Shown one piece after another: positions 1 through 6,652 of a DNA stretch of 8,512 nt. Position 1 is the stretch's first letter. Each line of letters begins with the position of its first letter. The notes beneath the pieces are model-generated. The model saw nothing but the letters and a program-made list of their open reading frames with translations, did no database searches and had not been told where the DNA came from. Source of the DNA: JAPUDS01 sp039812985 (lineage in GTDB: Bacteria; Patescibacteriota; Saccharimonadia; Saccharimonadales; Saccharimonadaceae); contig JBDHUL010000037.1 of assembly GCA_039812985.1 (NCBI GenBank), forward strand, positions 1 through 8,512, written 5' to 3'. A program made the position numbers and the translations under genes.

Positions 1-23
1 TATTTTTATTATCACACAACATT

Positions 24-32
24 TGCTACAAT
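24..32 (+). promoter_or_regulatory. Extended -10 promoter for the sortase gene
   Basis: TG at 24-25 followed by one base and TACAAT at 27-32 makes an extended -10 element. Only 9 nt separate it from the ATG at 42, so transcription would begin within a few bases of the start codon. I see no convincing -35 box in the AT-rich bases 1-20 and no Shine-Dalgarno sequence. The mRNA is therefore probably leaderless or nearly so (inference). Confidence 0.5.
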
Positions 33-41
33 AATAAGCAC

Positions 42-701
42 ATGCGCTACACGCTGCACGATGGCTTAGTTGAGGGTAAAAGAGGACGTCGTTGGCCGTT
101 AGTTTTGCTGGCGGCGGCTCTTTTCGCGGGCGGCGGATATATGTTGTATAACACCTTTTCGCCAACTCTTTCTAACTTTGGTGTTGACCCGCAGGTGACT
201 GCAAAAAAACTGACGACATCTACCCCGACGCCGACCGACAATCGTCTCTACATGCCTCAGATAAATGTCGATGTCGCGACTGTCGAGGTCGCCCCGGGAC
301 AAACAGAAGAAAAAGCGCTTGACAAGGGAGCGATCCATCGTTCACCGAGCAGCGGGAACCCCAAAGACGGTGGCAATTATGTCCTCGCGGCGCACCGTTT
401 TACTATGGGCCTCACACCGTCTGAGACACGAGCCAAATCGCCGTTTTACCACATCAATAACATGAATGTTGGCGATCAGATATATGTTGATTACAAAGGA
501 GTGCGGTATGGCTATAAAATAGTCAAGAAACAAACCGTTGCTCCTACCGATGTCGCCATAGAAGCGCGTACGACAGAGCCACAGTTAACGGTGTACAGCT
601 GTACGCTGTCAGGGTCAAATGACGGGCGCGAGGTTTTGTTTGCAAAGCTCATCGGGACGGTGAGTTGGGAAAACGGTAAAGCAAATATCGTGTCGCTCTA
701 G
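42..701 (+). CDS. Membrane-anchored sortase family transpeptidase
   Basis: A cysteine transpeptidase of the sortase family, which normally cleaves a sorting motif in secreted proteins and joins them to the cell envelope or to each other. Residues 1-17 are short and basic (KRGRR), and residues 18-36 form one hydrophobic membrane segment, so the catalytic domain (about 65-210) lies outside. The triad is visible: His118 in AAHRF, Cys187 in TVYSCT, and Arg196 in DGREV. A GD pair at 144-145 matches the usual sortase strand motif. The 219-aa length is normal. ATG 42 is the first in-frame start after the promoter, and the next Met (34) would remove the anchor. The subclass is not certain, though the cytoplasm-outward anchor and short size fit class D/E-like enzymes. 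No LPXTG-like substrate is encoded in the window. It converges with murA, the two stop codons being separated by 3 bp. Confidence 0.9.
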   Translation: MRYTLHDGLVEGKRGRRWPLVLLAAALFAGGGYMLYNTFSPTLSNFGVDPQVTAKKLTTSTPTPTDNRLYMPQINVDVATVEVAPGQTEEKALDKGAIHRSPSSGNPKDGGNYVLAAHRFTMGLTPSETRAKSPFYHINNMNVGDQIYVDYKGVRYGYKIVKKQTVAPTDVAIEARTTEPQLTVYSCTLSGSNDGREVLFAKLIGTVSWENGKANIVSL

Positions 702-709
702 CTGCTAGA
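697..709. repeat. Short perfect inverted repeat holding both stop codons
   Basis: TCTAG-CTG-CTAGA is a 5-bp perfect inverted repeat with a 3-nt loop. The TAG of the sortase gene (699-701) lies in the left arm, and the TAG of murA (complement of 705-707) lies in the right arm. There is no T-run on either side and the stem is weak, so it is not a standard intrinsic terminator. It may be chance. Confidence 0.35.
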
Positions 710-2222
710 TGTCGCGAAATGGCCGTATGTTTGCGCCCAGTGTGTTGAGACGTGTCGCCAATTGTTCATAGCCGCGATCTATCTGGTAAACGTTACGGAG
801 ACGGGATACACCAGGTGCGGCAAGCATGGCCAGTAGCACAACTACAGTGGGCCTTAGAGCGGGCGGGGCAACGACATCAGCTGGTTTCCAGCGTGTCGGG
901 CCGTGTATATAGACGCGGTGCGGGTCTAACATTTCGACCTCGGCGTTTAGCTTCGATAGTTCCGTAAAGTAGATAGCGCGGCTCTCGTAGCTCCAGTCAT
1001 GGACAAGCGTACGACCTTCAGCAACGGTGGCGATGAGCCCTAAAAATGGCAGGTTGTCCATGTTAATGCCTGGGAAGGGGAGAGCGTGAAGTTTGTCTTT
1101 TGGGGCGTGGAGTTTTGACCGCTCTATACGCACGTCAACAAGCCGCGTACGGTCGTTAAATGACATATATTCCGGGCTAAGTTCATACTTGAGACCCATT
1201 TCTTCTAGGGTGGCCAGCTCGAGCTCAAGAAATTCTATGGGCGCCCGTTCAACCATGATACTTGAGTCGGTGACGACGGCAGCCGCGATGAAACTCATAG
1301 CTTCTATAGGGTCTTCGCTAAGGGCGTATTCGACATTTTGTTTTATTTCCGGTAGTCCGGTGATGGTGAGGACGGTTGTACCGATGCCCTTAATACGGAC
1401 ACCAAGTTTTTCGAGAAAAAAACAGACGTCTTGTACCATGTAGTTGGGACTAGCATTTCGTATGGTGGTAGTGCCGGGGTGGAGGGCTGCCGCCATAATG
1501 ACGTTTTCGGTCACCGTATCGCCGCGTTCTGTAAGGACGATTGACCGTTCTGGCGATTTTGGGTGGCTGGTGACAACGTAGTGCTCGGTTTCGGCAACAA
1601 CTTTGAGACCAAAGGGCTTTAGGCCGCACATGTGCGGCTCAACGGTACGCGTGCCGAGACTGCATCCTCCTGCAAAAGGGAGGGAAAATTTGCGCGTTTG
1701 GTGCAGGAGCGGCCCGAGAAACATGATGATACTACGGGTTTTTTTGGCGGCCTCCTTGTCGATGCTGGCAAGTTTGAGGGTGTTGGGCCGGTTGATCACA
1801 AGGTCATTTGTTCCCTCTATCCAGTGAGTTTTAACGCCGATACTGCTGAGCACTTCGATAATACGGTTCACCTCCTCAATACGCGGAACACGCCGGAGCG
1901 TCGTTGTTCCTTTGTTGAGCAAACTAGCACAGAGTAGGGCGACGGCTGCGTTTTTACTCGTTTTGACAGTGACAGTTCCTTTCAGCTTCGTGCCGCCACG
2001 GATCTCAAAATTTGTCCCGTTACCGCTAAATGACACAATGTTGCTGGCTAGCACATCACTAATACGTGCGAGCATTTCGAGGCTAATGTTCTGGCCTCCT
2101 CGCTCAATACGGTTGATGGCGCTTTGCGAAGTGCCGAGACTTTTGGCGAGCTCGGCTTGGGTCATGTTACGGTTGACGCGGCTCTGTTGGATGAGTTTTC
2201 CAAGACGAGTTTTGTAATTCAT
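705..2222 (-). CDS. murA: UDP-GlcNAc 1-carboxyvinyltransferase (MurA) with N-terminal XRE helix-turn-helix
   Basis: MurA transfers enolpyruvate from PEP to UDP-GlcNAc, the first committed step of peptidoglycan synthesis, in the cytoplasm. The EPSP-synthase-type domain spans about 74-505. Family catalytic positions (E. coli numbering in brackets) are present: Lys90-Asn91 (K22/N23), Arg163 (R91), loop Cys187 in AGGCSLG (C115, the fosfomycin target), Arg192 (R120), Asp389 in NMDN (D305), Arg457 (R371) and Arg483 in IDRGYE (R397). It therefore looks active. Residues 5-60 are an added XRE/Cro-type helix-turn-helix, with the recognition region around TQAELAKSLGTSQSAINRIE. This makes the protein about 85 aa longer than usual MurA (about 420 aa). 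The ORF is continuous across the junction, so the fusion is not a frameshift artefact. An internal start to give MurA alone is not evident. The start at 2222 follows a -10 box by 7 nt with no Shine-Dalgarno. Confidence 0.93.
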   Translation of the reverse strand: MNYKTRLGKLIQQSRVNRNMTQAELAKSLGTSQSAINRIERGGQNISLEMLARISDVLASNIVSFSGNGTNFEIRGGTKLKGTVTVKTSKNAAVALLCASLLNKGTTTLRRVPRIEEVNRIIEVLSSIGVKTHWIEGTNDLVINRPNTLKLASIDKEAAKKTRSIIMFLGPLLHQTRKFSLPFAGGCSLGTRTVEPHMCGLKPFGLKVVAETEHYVVTSHPKSPERSIVLTERGDTVTENVIMAAALHPGTTTIRNASPNYMVQDVCFFLEKLGVRIKGIGTTVLTITGLPEIKQNVEYALSEDPIEAMSFIAAAVVTDSSIMVERAPIEFLELELATLEEMGLKYELSPEYMSFNDRTRLVDVRIERSKLHAPKDKLHALPFPGINMDNLPFLGLIATVAEGRTLVHDWSYESRAIYFTELSKLNAEVEMLDPHRVYIHGPTRWKPADVVAPPALRPTVVVLLAMLAAPGVSRLRNVYQIDRGYEQLATRLNTLGANIRPFRDI

Positions 2223-2229
2223 AGAACGG

Positions 2230-2257
2230 AGTATATCACATACGATATATCATGCAA
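2230..2257 (-). promoter_or_regulatory. murA promoter, probably leaderless
   Basis: Read on the minus strand: a -35-like TTGCAT (2257-2252), a 16-nt spacer, and an extended -10 TG-A-TATACT (2238-2230). The murA ATG begins 7 nt after the -10 box, so transcription would start at or next to the start codon. The spacer is occupied by the left arm of the long inverted repeat at 2238-2253, a position where a bound protein would block RNA polymerase. Confidence 0.55.
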
Positions 2258-2290
2258 GGGTGTATACTAAGGGTATGATATAGCGTATGT
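2238..2290. repeat. Long inverted repeat between murA and glyA, candidate operator
   Basis: The left arm 2238-2253 (ACATACGATATATCAT) and right arm 2275-2290 (ATGATATAGCGTATGT) are reverse complements at 15 of 16 positions, separated by 21 nt. The left arm contains the perfect palindrome GATATATC (2244-2251), and a GTATAC palindrome sits near the centre (2262-2267). The heptamer TATATCA occurs three times: plus strand 2232-2238 and 2246-2252, minus strand 2282-2276. The left arm overlaps the murA promoter spacer, and the right arm overlaps or follows candidate glyA -10 boxes. Binding by the HTH domain of the adjacent MurA is an inference. Confidence 0.5.
2263..2268 (+). promoter_or_regulatory. 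Candidate -10 box for glyA
   Basis: TATACT at 2263-2268 lies in the spacer of the long inverted repeat and would give a leader of about 70 nt before glyA. TATGAT at 2274-2279, inside the right repeat arm, is an alternative. Neither has a good -35 box at 16-18 nt. TACAAT at 2320-2325 is too close to the ribosome binding site to be the main promoter. Confidence 0.35.
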
Positions 2291-2333
2291 TTCAGCGACC
2301 GAGTGGCAGACAGGGGGATTACAATCATACCGT

Positions 2334-2341
2334 AAGGAGGG
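2334..2341 (+). promoter_or_regulatory. Strong Shine-Dalgarno of glyA
   Basis: AAGGAGGG ends 3 nt before the ATG at 2345. This near-perfect anti-16S match fixes the start and contrasts with the murA, murB and sortase starts, which lack one. Confidence 0.85.
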
Positions 2342-2344
2342 TAT

Positions 2345-3622
2345 ATGAAAGATACAGCAGTGCAACAACTTATCGACCAGGAAGCGAAACGTCAGCGCAA
2401 GGGACTCGAACTTATACCGAGTGAAAATTACGTCTCGAGTGATGTACTGGAGGCAATGGGGAGTATTTTTACCAACAAATACAGCGAAGGGTATCCGGGC
2501 AGGCGATACTATGGCGGCCAGGACAACACTGATCCCCTTGAGACCTTAGCAATAGATCGGGCGAAGCAATTGTTCGGGGCCGATCATGCAAACGTTCAGC
2601 CGCATAGCGGTGCACCAGCGAATGAGGCGGTCTACTATGCGTGGCTTGAGAGCGGTGATACTGTGCTTGCGATGGATCTCGGGCATGGCGGCCATCTCAC
2701 TCATGGCGCACCCGTTACTCGGAGCGCACGTCAGTACAACTTTATCCGCTACAAGATGAAAGATCCGTTGACAGGCGAGATCGATTATGATGAACTGCGC
2801 GCTTTGGCGCTCGCGCACAAGCCGAAAATCATTCTGGCCGGGTTTAGCGCATACCCCCGTGAACTTGACTACGGCAAATTCGCCAGTATAGCCAGGGAGG
2901 TTGGCGACCAGTGCCTTCTCATGGCCGATATGGCACACATCGCCGGGCTTATTGCCGCCGGTGTGGCCAAAAACCCATTTGATTATGGATTTCATGTCAT
3001 CACGACAACGACACATAAAACGTTGCGTGGGCCGCGTGGCGGGCTTATCCTCTCAAAAGGGACGGTGTCGAACCCACTAAAAGCTCCCGAAAAAATTCTC
3101 GAGAACATTCCAACGCTCATTGATCGGGCGGTTTTTCCTGGGACGCAGGGCGGACCACACATGCATATCGTGGCAGCCAAGGCGGTTGCTTTTGGCGAGG
3201 CGCTGCGCCCTGAGTTCAAGACCTATGCTTGGCAAATCGTGAAAAACGCGGCTCGCCTGGCCGAGGAACTTAAAAAACGTGGGTTTGAGCTCGTGACGGG
3301 AGGGACAAGCAACCACCTCGTACTCGCCGACGTGTATAAAAGCTTCGGTATCGACGGCAAGGTGGCTGAAGAAGCCATCGATGCGGTTGGACTGACGCTC
3401 AATAAAAACGCGGTGCCAGATGACCCGTTGCCGCCGTTTCGACCGAGCGGTATCCGACTTGGTACACCAGCTATAACAACACGCGGCCTGAAGGAAGGCG
3501 ACATGGAACGCGTGGCGGAGTGGATGAAGCAAGCCATTGACGCACGAGAGGACAAAACAACGCTCACAAAACTTCGCAGTGAGGTTGAGGAGTTTGCGCT
3601 CCAGTTTCCGCTGCCGAGCTAG
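2345..3622 (+). CDS. glyA: Serine hydroxymethyltransferase
   Basis: A PLP-dependent enzyme that interconverts serine plus tetrahydrofolate with glycine plus 5,10-methylene-tetrahydrofolate in the cytoplasm; it is the main one-carbon source for thymidylate and purines. The 425-aa length is typical. Visible family motifs: ELIPSEN near 22-28, NKYSEGYPGRRYYGG at 44-58, GGHLTHG at 115-121, the PLP-contacting ADMAHIAG at 194-201 (Asp195, His198), the PLP-binding Lys225 in TTTTHKTLRGPRGG, and the substrate-carboxylate Arg371 in GIRLGTPAITTRG. All key residues are present, so it should be active. The start is set by the Shine-Dalgarno at 2334-2341. It is transcribed divergently from murA across the long inverted repeat, and its TAG overlaps the TAG of the convergent RCC1 gene in the tetranucleotide CTAG (3619-3622). 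No terminator is visible. Confidence 0.97.
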   Translation: MKDTAVQQLIDQEAKRQRKGLELIPSENYVSSDVLEAMGSIFTNKYSEGYPGRRYYGGQDNTDPLETLAIDRAKQLFGADHANVQPHSGAPANEAVYYAWLESGDTVLAMDLGHGGHLTHGAPVTRSARQYNFIRYKMKDPLTGEIDYDELRALALAHKPKIILAGFSAYPRELDYGKFASIAREVGDQCLLMADMAHIAGLIAAGVAKNPFDYGFHVITTTTHKTLRGPRGGLILSKGTVSNPLKAPEKILENIPTLIDRAVFPGTQGGPHMHIVAAKAVAFGEALRPEFKTYAWQIVKNAARLAEELKKRGFELVTGGTSNHLVLADVYKSFGIDGKVAEEAIDAVGLTLNKNAVPDDPLPPFRPSGIRLGTPAITTRGLKEGDMERVAEWMKQAIDAREDKTTLTKLRSEVEEFALQFPLPS

Positions 3623-5325
3623 TAAATGTAGTTGTTATCCTTTGGACGCAGGAAGATAGCCTCGGTTGGGACATTTGTGTTAACGATCGTACCGTCTCCA
3701 ATCTGGCCGTTCAGGTTGTACCCCCAGCAATAGGTCTTTTGGTTCGCGATAGCACAGCCGCGGTTAGCACCCCCTCCAATAGCGGTGACGGTGGCGCCAA
3801 GGAGTTTCCCAGACTCTTCTTTGACAGCTGTAGGTACCAGCTTGTCGGCGTTTGTTCCGTCGCCAAGTTGTCCGTATGTGTTGTCCCCCCAACAGGCCAC
3901 CTTACCCTCACTTGTCAGCGCGCAAGAGTGCCAAATACCGGAAACCACGTCGACAATAGTTTTGCCGCTCAAGGGATTTCCGGTCGTTGTAGTGTTGACT
4001 GCTACCGGGACTTTTGAGTCTGTAGTACTGTTATTTCCAAGTTGCCCTGCCACATTTTCTCCCCAGCAGTAGGCTTTGCCGTTAAGGCCGGTACTGTCAG
4101 TTGCGACGACGCAGACATGGGCGTATGGCGGCGGCTTTGTTTCCGAACCTGCAACGCTTGAGTATCCGTCTTGGGATATTGTTTTGACGAGCTTGCCATT
4201 GAGTGCTCCCGCTGCATAGACGGCGGTTGGGGCATAGCGCTGAGTTGTTGTATTGTCACCTATTTGACCGATGTTATTTGGGCCCCAGCAGTAGGCTTTG
4301 CTGTCAGCAACGGCGCACATGTTCGATGAGCGACTCCCTGAGCTAAGCGAGGTTGCTGTGTAGGTTGCCGAAAGGCCGTTTGGAATCGTTGGTGCAGTTT
4401 TTACTAATACGGGCGTCCGATAGTCGTTAATGGGTGTCGCCGAGTCATTTACGCCAACCATACCCTGCTCATTGTCTCCCCAGCAATAAATTTTACCGGC
4501 AGCGATGGCGCATGACACAAAACTGGTTCCGCCGACATCGGTCACTGTTCCAGCCGCCCACGGTCCTGCTACTTTGACGGGAGATAAGCGATCTGTTGTC
4601 GTATTGTCTCCAAGTTGTCCGTGGTTATTGAGTCCCCAGCAGTATACCTCGCCGCTCGCTACGGCGCAGTTATGGTACTGGGCCGCGAACATAGCGGTGA
4701 CTTTTTCGCCAGCAAGTGCCCCCTCTGCACGAACAGGCTTAAGTTGGGCTTTTGTCGTACCGTCCCCAAGCTGCCCGTAGGCATTGTCCCCCCAGCAGTA
4801 AACATGCCCGGTTATGATCCCGCACGTACGTTTCGTTCCGCTCACCGACCCTTGGCTAATGATGATATTTTCCCATGTGATAGACCGGTTAAGTGCGCCG
4901 GTGATGGAGGTGCTTGCCCCTGGCATGGTTGAAGTACCTTTTGCGGGTATGTTAACGCCAAGCGGCGTGCTGGCAACATCTCCGACCGTAAAGCGTATAG
5001 GCAGCGAAGCATTTACTCCATTGATGGTACTGTCGGCGTAAAAGTTCTGAGTCCCGGCGCAGTCACTACTTTGTGTAAGGAAGGTTGTTGACGTGTTGCC
5101 CCAGGTTTGTTTGCGGTCATTGGACTCAAGGCAAGCGTCGGCATAGACCGTACCCGCTTCGGCGGATTCTTCGGCTAACTGAGTATAGTAGTTGTAGTTG
5201 ACTGCGGCCCGCATGGACATGATAGCCTGTGACAACGCAAACATAAGAAGTATAACAGCACTTGCAGTGATAAGTACGACAGGCATTGCAAATCCTTGCT
5301 GATGTTGTGTATAACGTATCTTCAT
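3619..5325 (-). CDS. Prepilin-like protein with seven-bladed RCC1 beta-propeller
   Basis: A 568-aa exported protein and the last gene of the pilus operon. Residues 1-11 are a short basic leader ending in Gly11, followed by FAMPVVLI and a hydrophobic helix to about 36, as in type IV prepilins cleaved by a PilD-type peptidase after Gly11. Position +5 is Val16 in place of the usual Glu. Residues 40-160 form a linker or stalk with Cys65 and Cys89. Residues about 162-556 hold seven RCC1 repeats of the form C-x(8-14)-C-W-G-x-N-x(3)-GQ(L/I)G, enough for a closed seven-bladed propeller. The 16 cysteines fall into eight pairs (65/89, 168/177, 220/229, 272/281, 337/346, 405/420, 468/478, 524/533), consistent with disulfides outside the cell. 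Lack of Glu5, large size and last place in the operon resemble GspK/PilX-type tip subunits, so a tip adhesin is likely (inference). The ligand is unknown. The ATG directly abuts the previous gene's TAG. Confidence 0.85.
   Translation of the reverse strand: MKIRYTQHQQGFAMPVVLITASAVILLMFALSQAIMSMRAAVNYNYYTQLAEESAEAGTVYADACLESNDRKQTWGNTSTTFLTQSSDCAGTQNFYADSTINGVNASLPIRFTVGDVASTPLGVNIPAKGTSTMPGASTSITGALNRSITWENIIISQGSVSGTKRTCGIITGHVYCWGDNAYGQLGDGTTKAQLKPVRAEGALAGEKVTAMFAAQYHNCAVASGEVYCWGLNNHGQLGDNTTTDRLSPVKVAGPWAAGTVTDVGGTSFVSCAIAAGKIYCWGDNEQGMVGVNDSATPINDYRTPVLVKTAPTIPNGLSATYTATSLSSGSRSSNMCAVADSKAYCWGPNNIGQIGDNTTTQRYAPTAVYAAGALNGKLVKTISQDGYSSVAGSETKPPPYAHVCVVATDSTGLNGKAYCWGENVAGQLGNNSTTDSKVPVAVNTTTTGNPLSGKTIVDVVSGIWHSCALTSEGKVACWGDNTYGQLGDGTNADKLVPTAVKEESGKLLGATVTAIGGGANRGCAIANQKTYCWGYNLNGQIGDGTIVNTNVPTEAIFLRPKDNNYIY
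3667..4842 (-). repeat. Seven tandem RCC1-coding repeats
   Basis: Degenerate tandem repeats, 52-68 codons apart, inside the RCC1 gene. They show at DNA level as recurrent plus-strand blocks resembling CCCCAGCAGTA near 4790, 4634, 4478, 4283, 4060, 3886 and 3722, each the complement of the Tyr-Cys-Trp-Gly codons. Blades 1-3 are evenly spaced at 52 residues. Blades 3-6 carry insertions (for example residues 290-330 and 385-403) that would project as loops from the propeller. Confidence 0.85.
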
Positions 5326-6225
5326 CTAGTTAACCCTCCCTACTCGTATCGAAAGCTTTGATGTGCGAGTTTTGCCGTTTACCTTTTGGTCGAGCCGCAG
5401 CGTCACAAGGGCGTTGGTGATGTCCGTGAGCGCCTTGGCATCAGTTTGGTTGTATGCGTCGATATCGGTTGCTGTGGCAGCACCACTGATTGAGTCATAC
5501 GTTGTCTTGTAGTACAGTGCTGAAAAACTTGTAACATTGTCTACGATTTTCTCGTCGTTTACTAGGCATGACGCAGGGCGAGATGCGTCAACCCCTGGAC
5601 ATGACTGCTTCTGGTACTGGGCCATACTGTTGCAACGAGCCGTCGTTACGTCAGTGAGGGTGCGGCGATACAGAACACCGCTACGGACAAAGTAGATGAG
5701 ATAATAGGGCAGTTTTGGATTGTACGAGAGGGTACCGGCCGGGCTGGATACTTTGTCGTAGAGTGTACAGTTGAGGCCTGTGTTTGCTGTGGCATACGGG
5801 CTAGTAACCGAGCCTTGGACATAAACAGGTGTCCTGGCGGTGACGAATGGCGGGGTGCTCGTCGCAATTTGACGCAGGATGAGAACTCGGTGGTCTGCAT
5901 CTGTCCCCTTGTATGACCAAGCAATGGGTGTAGCGTTTTCATTGGTGCCGTTAGCTCCATAATAATCGACAAATGGCGTATAGGCTGGCGCGGTGTCAAA
6001 TGCGGTGGCGAGACGAATATCGCGCTCGATAATGCTTAGGGCTAACTGGTTCTCCTGTCCGAGTTCCAGCTGGGCTTTTTGCACCACACTGGTCCGGAAC
6101 ATTGACATGAGGGTCGATACGAACACCGTCACGATCATACCGCTTAATACAATAGCCAGTATCAGCTCAACAAGGGTGAAACCCCGGGAAGGGTGGGACC
6201 GTTTAAAATCCAGCATAGGTTGCAT
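5326..6225 (-). CDS. Type IV prepilin-like protein (GspJ/PilW-like)
   Basis: 299 aa counted from the ATG at 6225. The leader, residues 1-15 (basic, ending PSRG), precedes FTLVELILAIVLSG, a textbook type III prepilin cleavage site with Glu20 at mature position +5, followed by the hydrophobic assembly helix to about 38. A coiled region then leads to IERDIRLA (67-73), typical of PilW/GspJ-type subunits, and a beta-rich body with four cysteines (153, 198, 209, 220). The frame is open to 6309, but the ATG at 6225 has AGAAGG 6 nt upstream and gives a normal leader, whereas the upstream ATGs would bury the leader under about 28 extra residues. The gene overlaps the 3' end of the previous pilin by 23 nt. 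By size and position it matches GspJ in a gspHIJK-like order. Role: probable minor pilin of the tip complex. Confidence 0.87.
   Translation of the reverse strand: MQPMLDFKRSHPSRGFTLVELILAIVLSGMIVTVFVSTLMSMFRTSVVQKAQLELGQENQLALSIIERDIRLATAFDTAPAYTPFVDYYGANGTNENATPIAWSYKGTDADHRVLILRQIATSTPPFVTARTPVYVQGSVTSPYATANTGLNCTLYDKVSSPAGTLSYNPKLPYYLIYFVRSGVLYRRTLTDVTTARCNSMAQYQKQSCPGVDASRPASCLVNDEKIVDNVTSFSALYYKTTYDSISGAATATDIDAYNQTDAKALTDITNALVTLRLDQKVNGKTRTSKLSIRVGRVN
5334..5340 (-). promoter_or_regulatory. Shine-Dalgarno of the RCC1 prepilin gene
   Basis: GGGAGGG on the minus strand, inside the 3' end of the preceding gene, 8 nt before the ATG. With the abutting TAG-ATG it supports the start at 5325 and suggests translational coupling. 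Confidence 0.75.
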
Positions 6226-6652
6226 GGACCACCTTCTTGGCCGGAGAGCCATATGTAACCGTCGATACAACACGTACCGGCATGCCGTTTCCAGTGCTTC
6301 CACAGCCATATGGGGCGAGGGCTGTGACAGTTTGGATAACGGGCGGCGGCAGGTTGTCTATGGGCACGGACGAGGTTGTGTTGATGAGTGACTGGCCGGT
6401 GCTATTTGGCGAAGTGCGTCCGTCGGTAGTAGTACTACACGTAAACCAGCGAGAGGCCGAATCGCCGTTTGCGTAGAGGCGTAAGTTATTGTAGGCAAGG
6501 TTGCTTGCTGCTTCAAAGCGGTTAGCGTTTGTGGCGGTGATAACCGCAAAGCTGCTCAGCTGCCCGATGACGGCGATGAACATGCCGGTGACGACAATCG
6601 TGACAATAAGTTCTACAAGCGTGAAACCTTCTTGTTGGGATGTATGTTTCAT
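6203..6652 (-). CDS. Type IV prepilin-like protein (GspI/PilV-like)
   Basis: 149 aa. The 9-residue leader MKHTSQQEG precedes FTLVELIVTIVVTG, with cleavage expected after Gly9 and Glu14 at mature position +5. The helix continues to about 40, followed by a small globular part with two cysteines (72 and 117) that may form a disulfide. The start overlaps the previous gene as ATGA (6652-6649), and no strong Shine-Dalgarno is seen, so translation is probably coupled. It ends in TAA. The short body and its place between the H-like and J-like genes suggest the I-type minor pilin, but assignment to a particular subunit is by order and size only. Confidence 0.87.
   Translation of the reverse strand: MKHTSQQEGFTLVELIVTIVVTGMFIAVIGQLSSFAVITATNANRFEAASNLAYNNLRLYANGDSASRWFTCSTTTDGRTSPNSTGQSLINTTSSVPIDNLPPPVIQTVTALAPYGCGSTGNGMPVRVVSTVTYGSPAKKVVHATYAGF
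6232..6237 (-). promoter_or_regulatory. Shine-Dalgarno deciding the start of the GspJ-like gene
   Basis: AGAAGG on the minus strand lies 6 nt upstream of the ATG at 6225 and supports that start over the longer open frame beginning at 6309. Confidence 0.6.

Noticed and set aside
2546..3016. 156-codon minus-strand ORF inside glyA
   Set aside because: Shadow frame of a strongly conserved glyA region, with no domain signal and no start context.
3667..4842. Regularly spaced repeats as a CRISPR array
   Set aside because: The repeats are degenerate, about 156-200 bp apart and in frame with the RCC1 protein blades, so they are coding repeats.
6226..6309. Upstream extension of the GspJ-like gene to 6309
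   Set aside because: It would put 28 extra residues before the prepilin leader and overlap the I-like gene by over 100 nt; the ATG at 6225 has a good Shine-Dalgarno.
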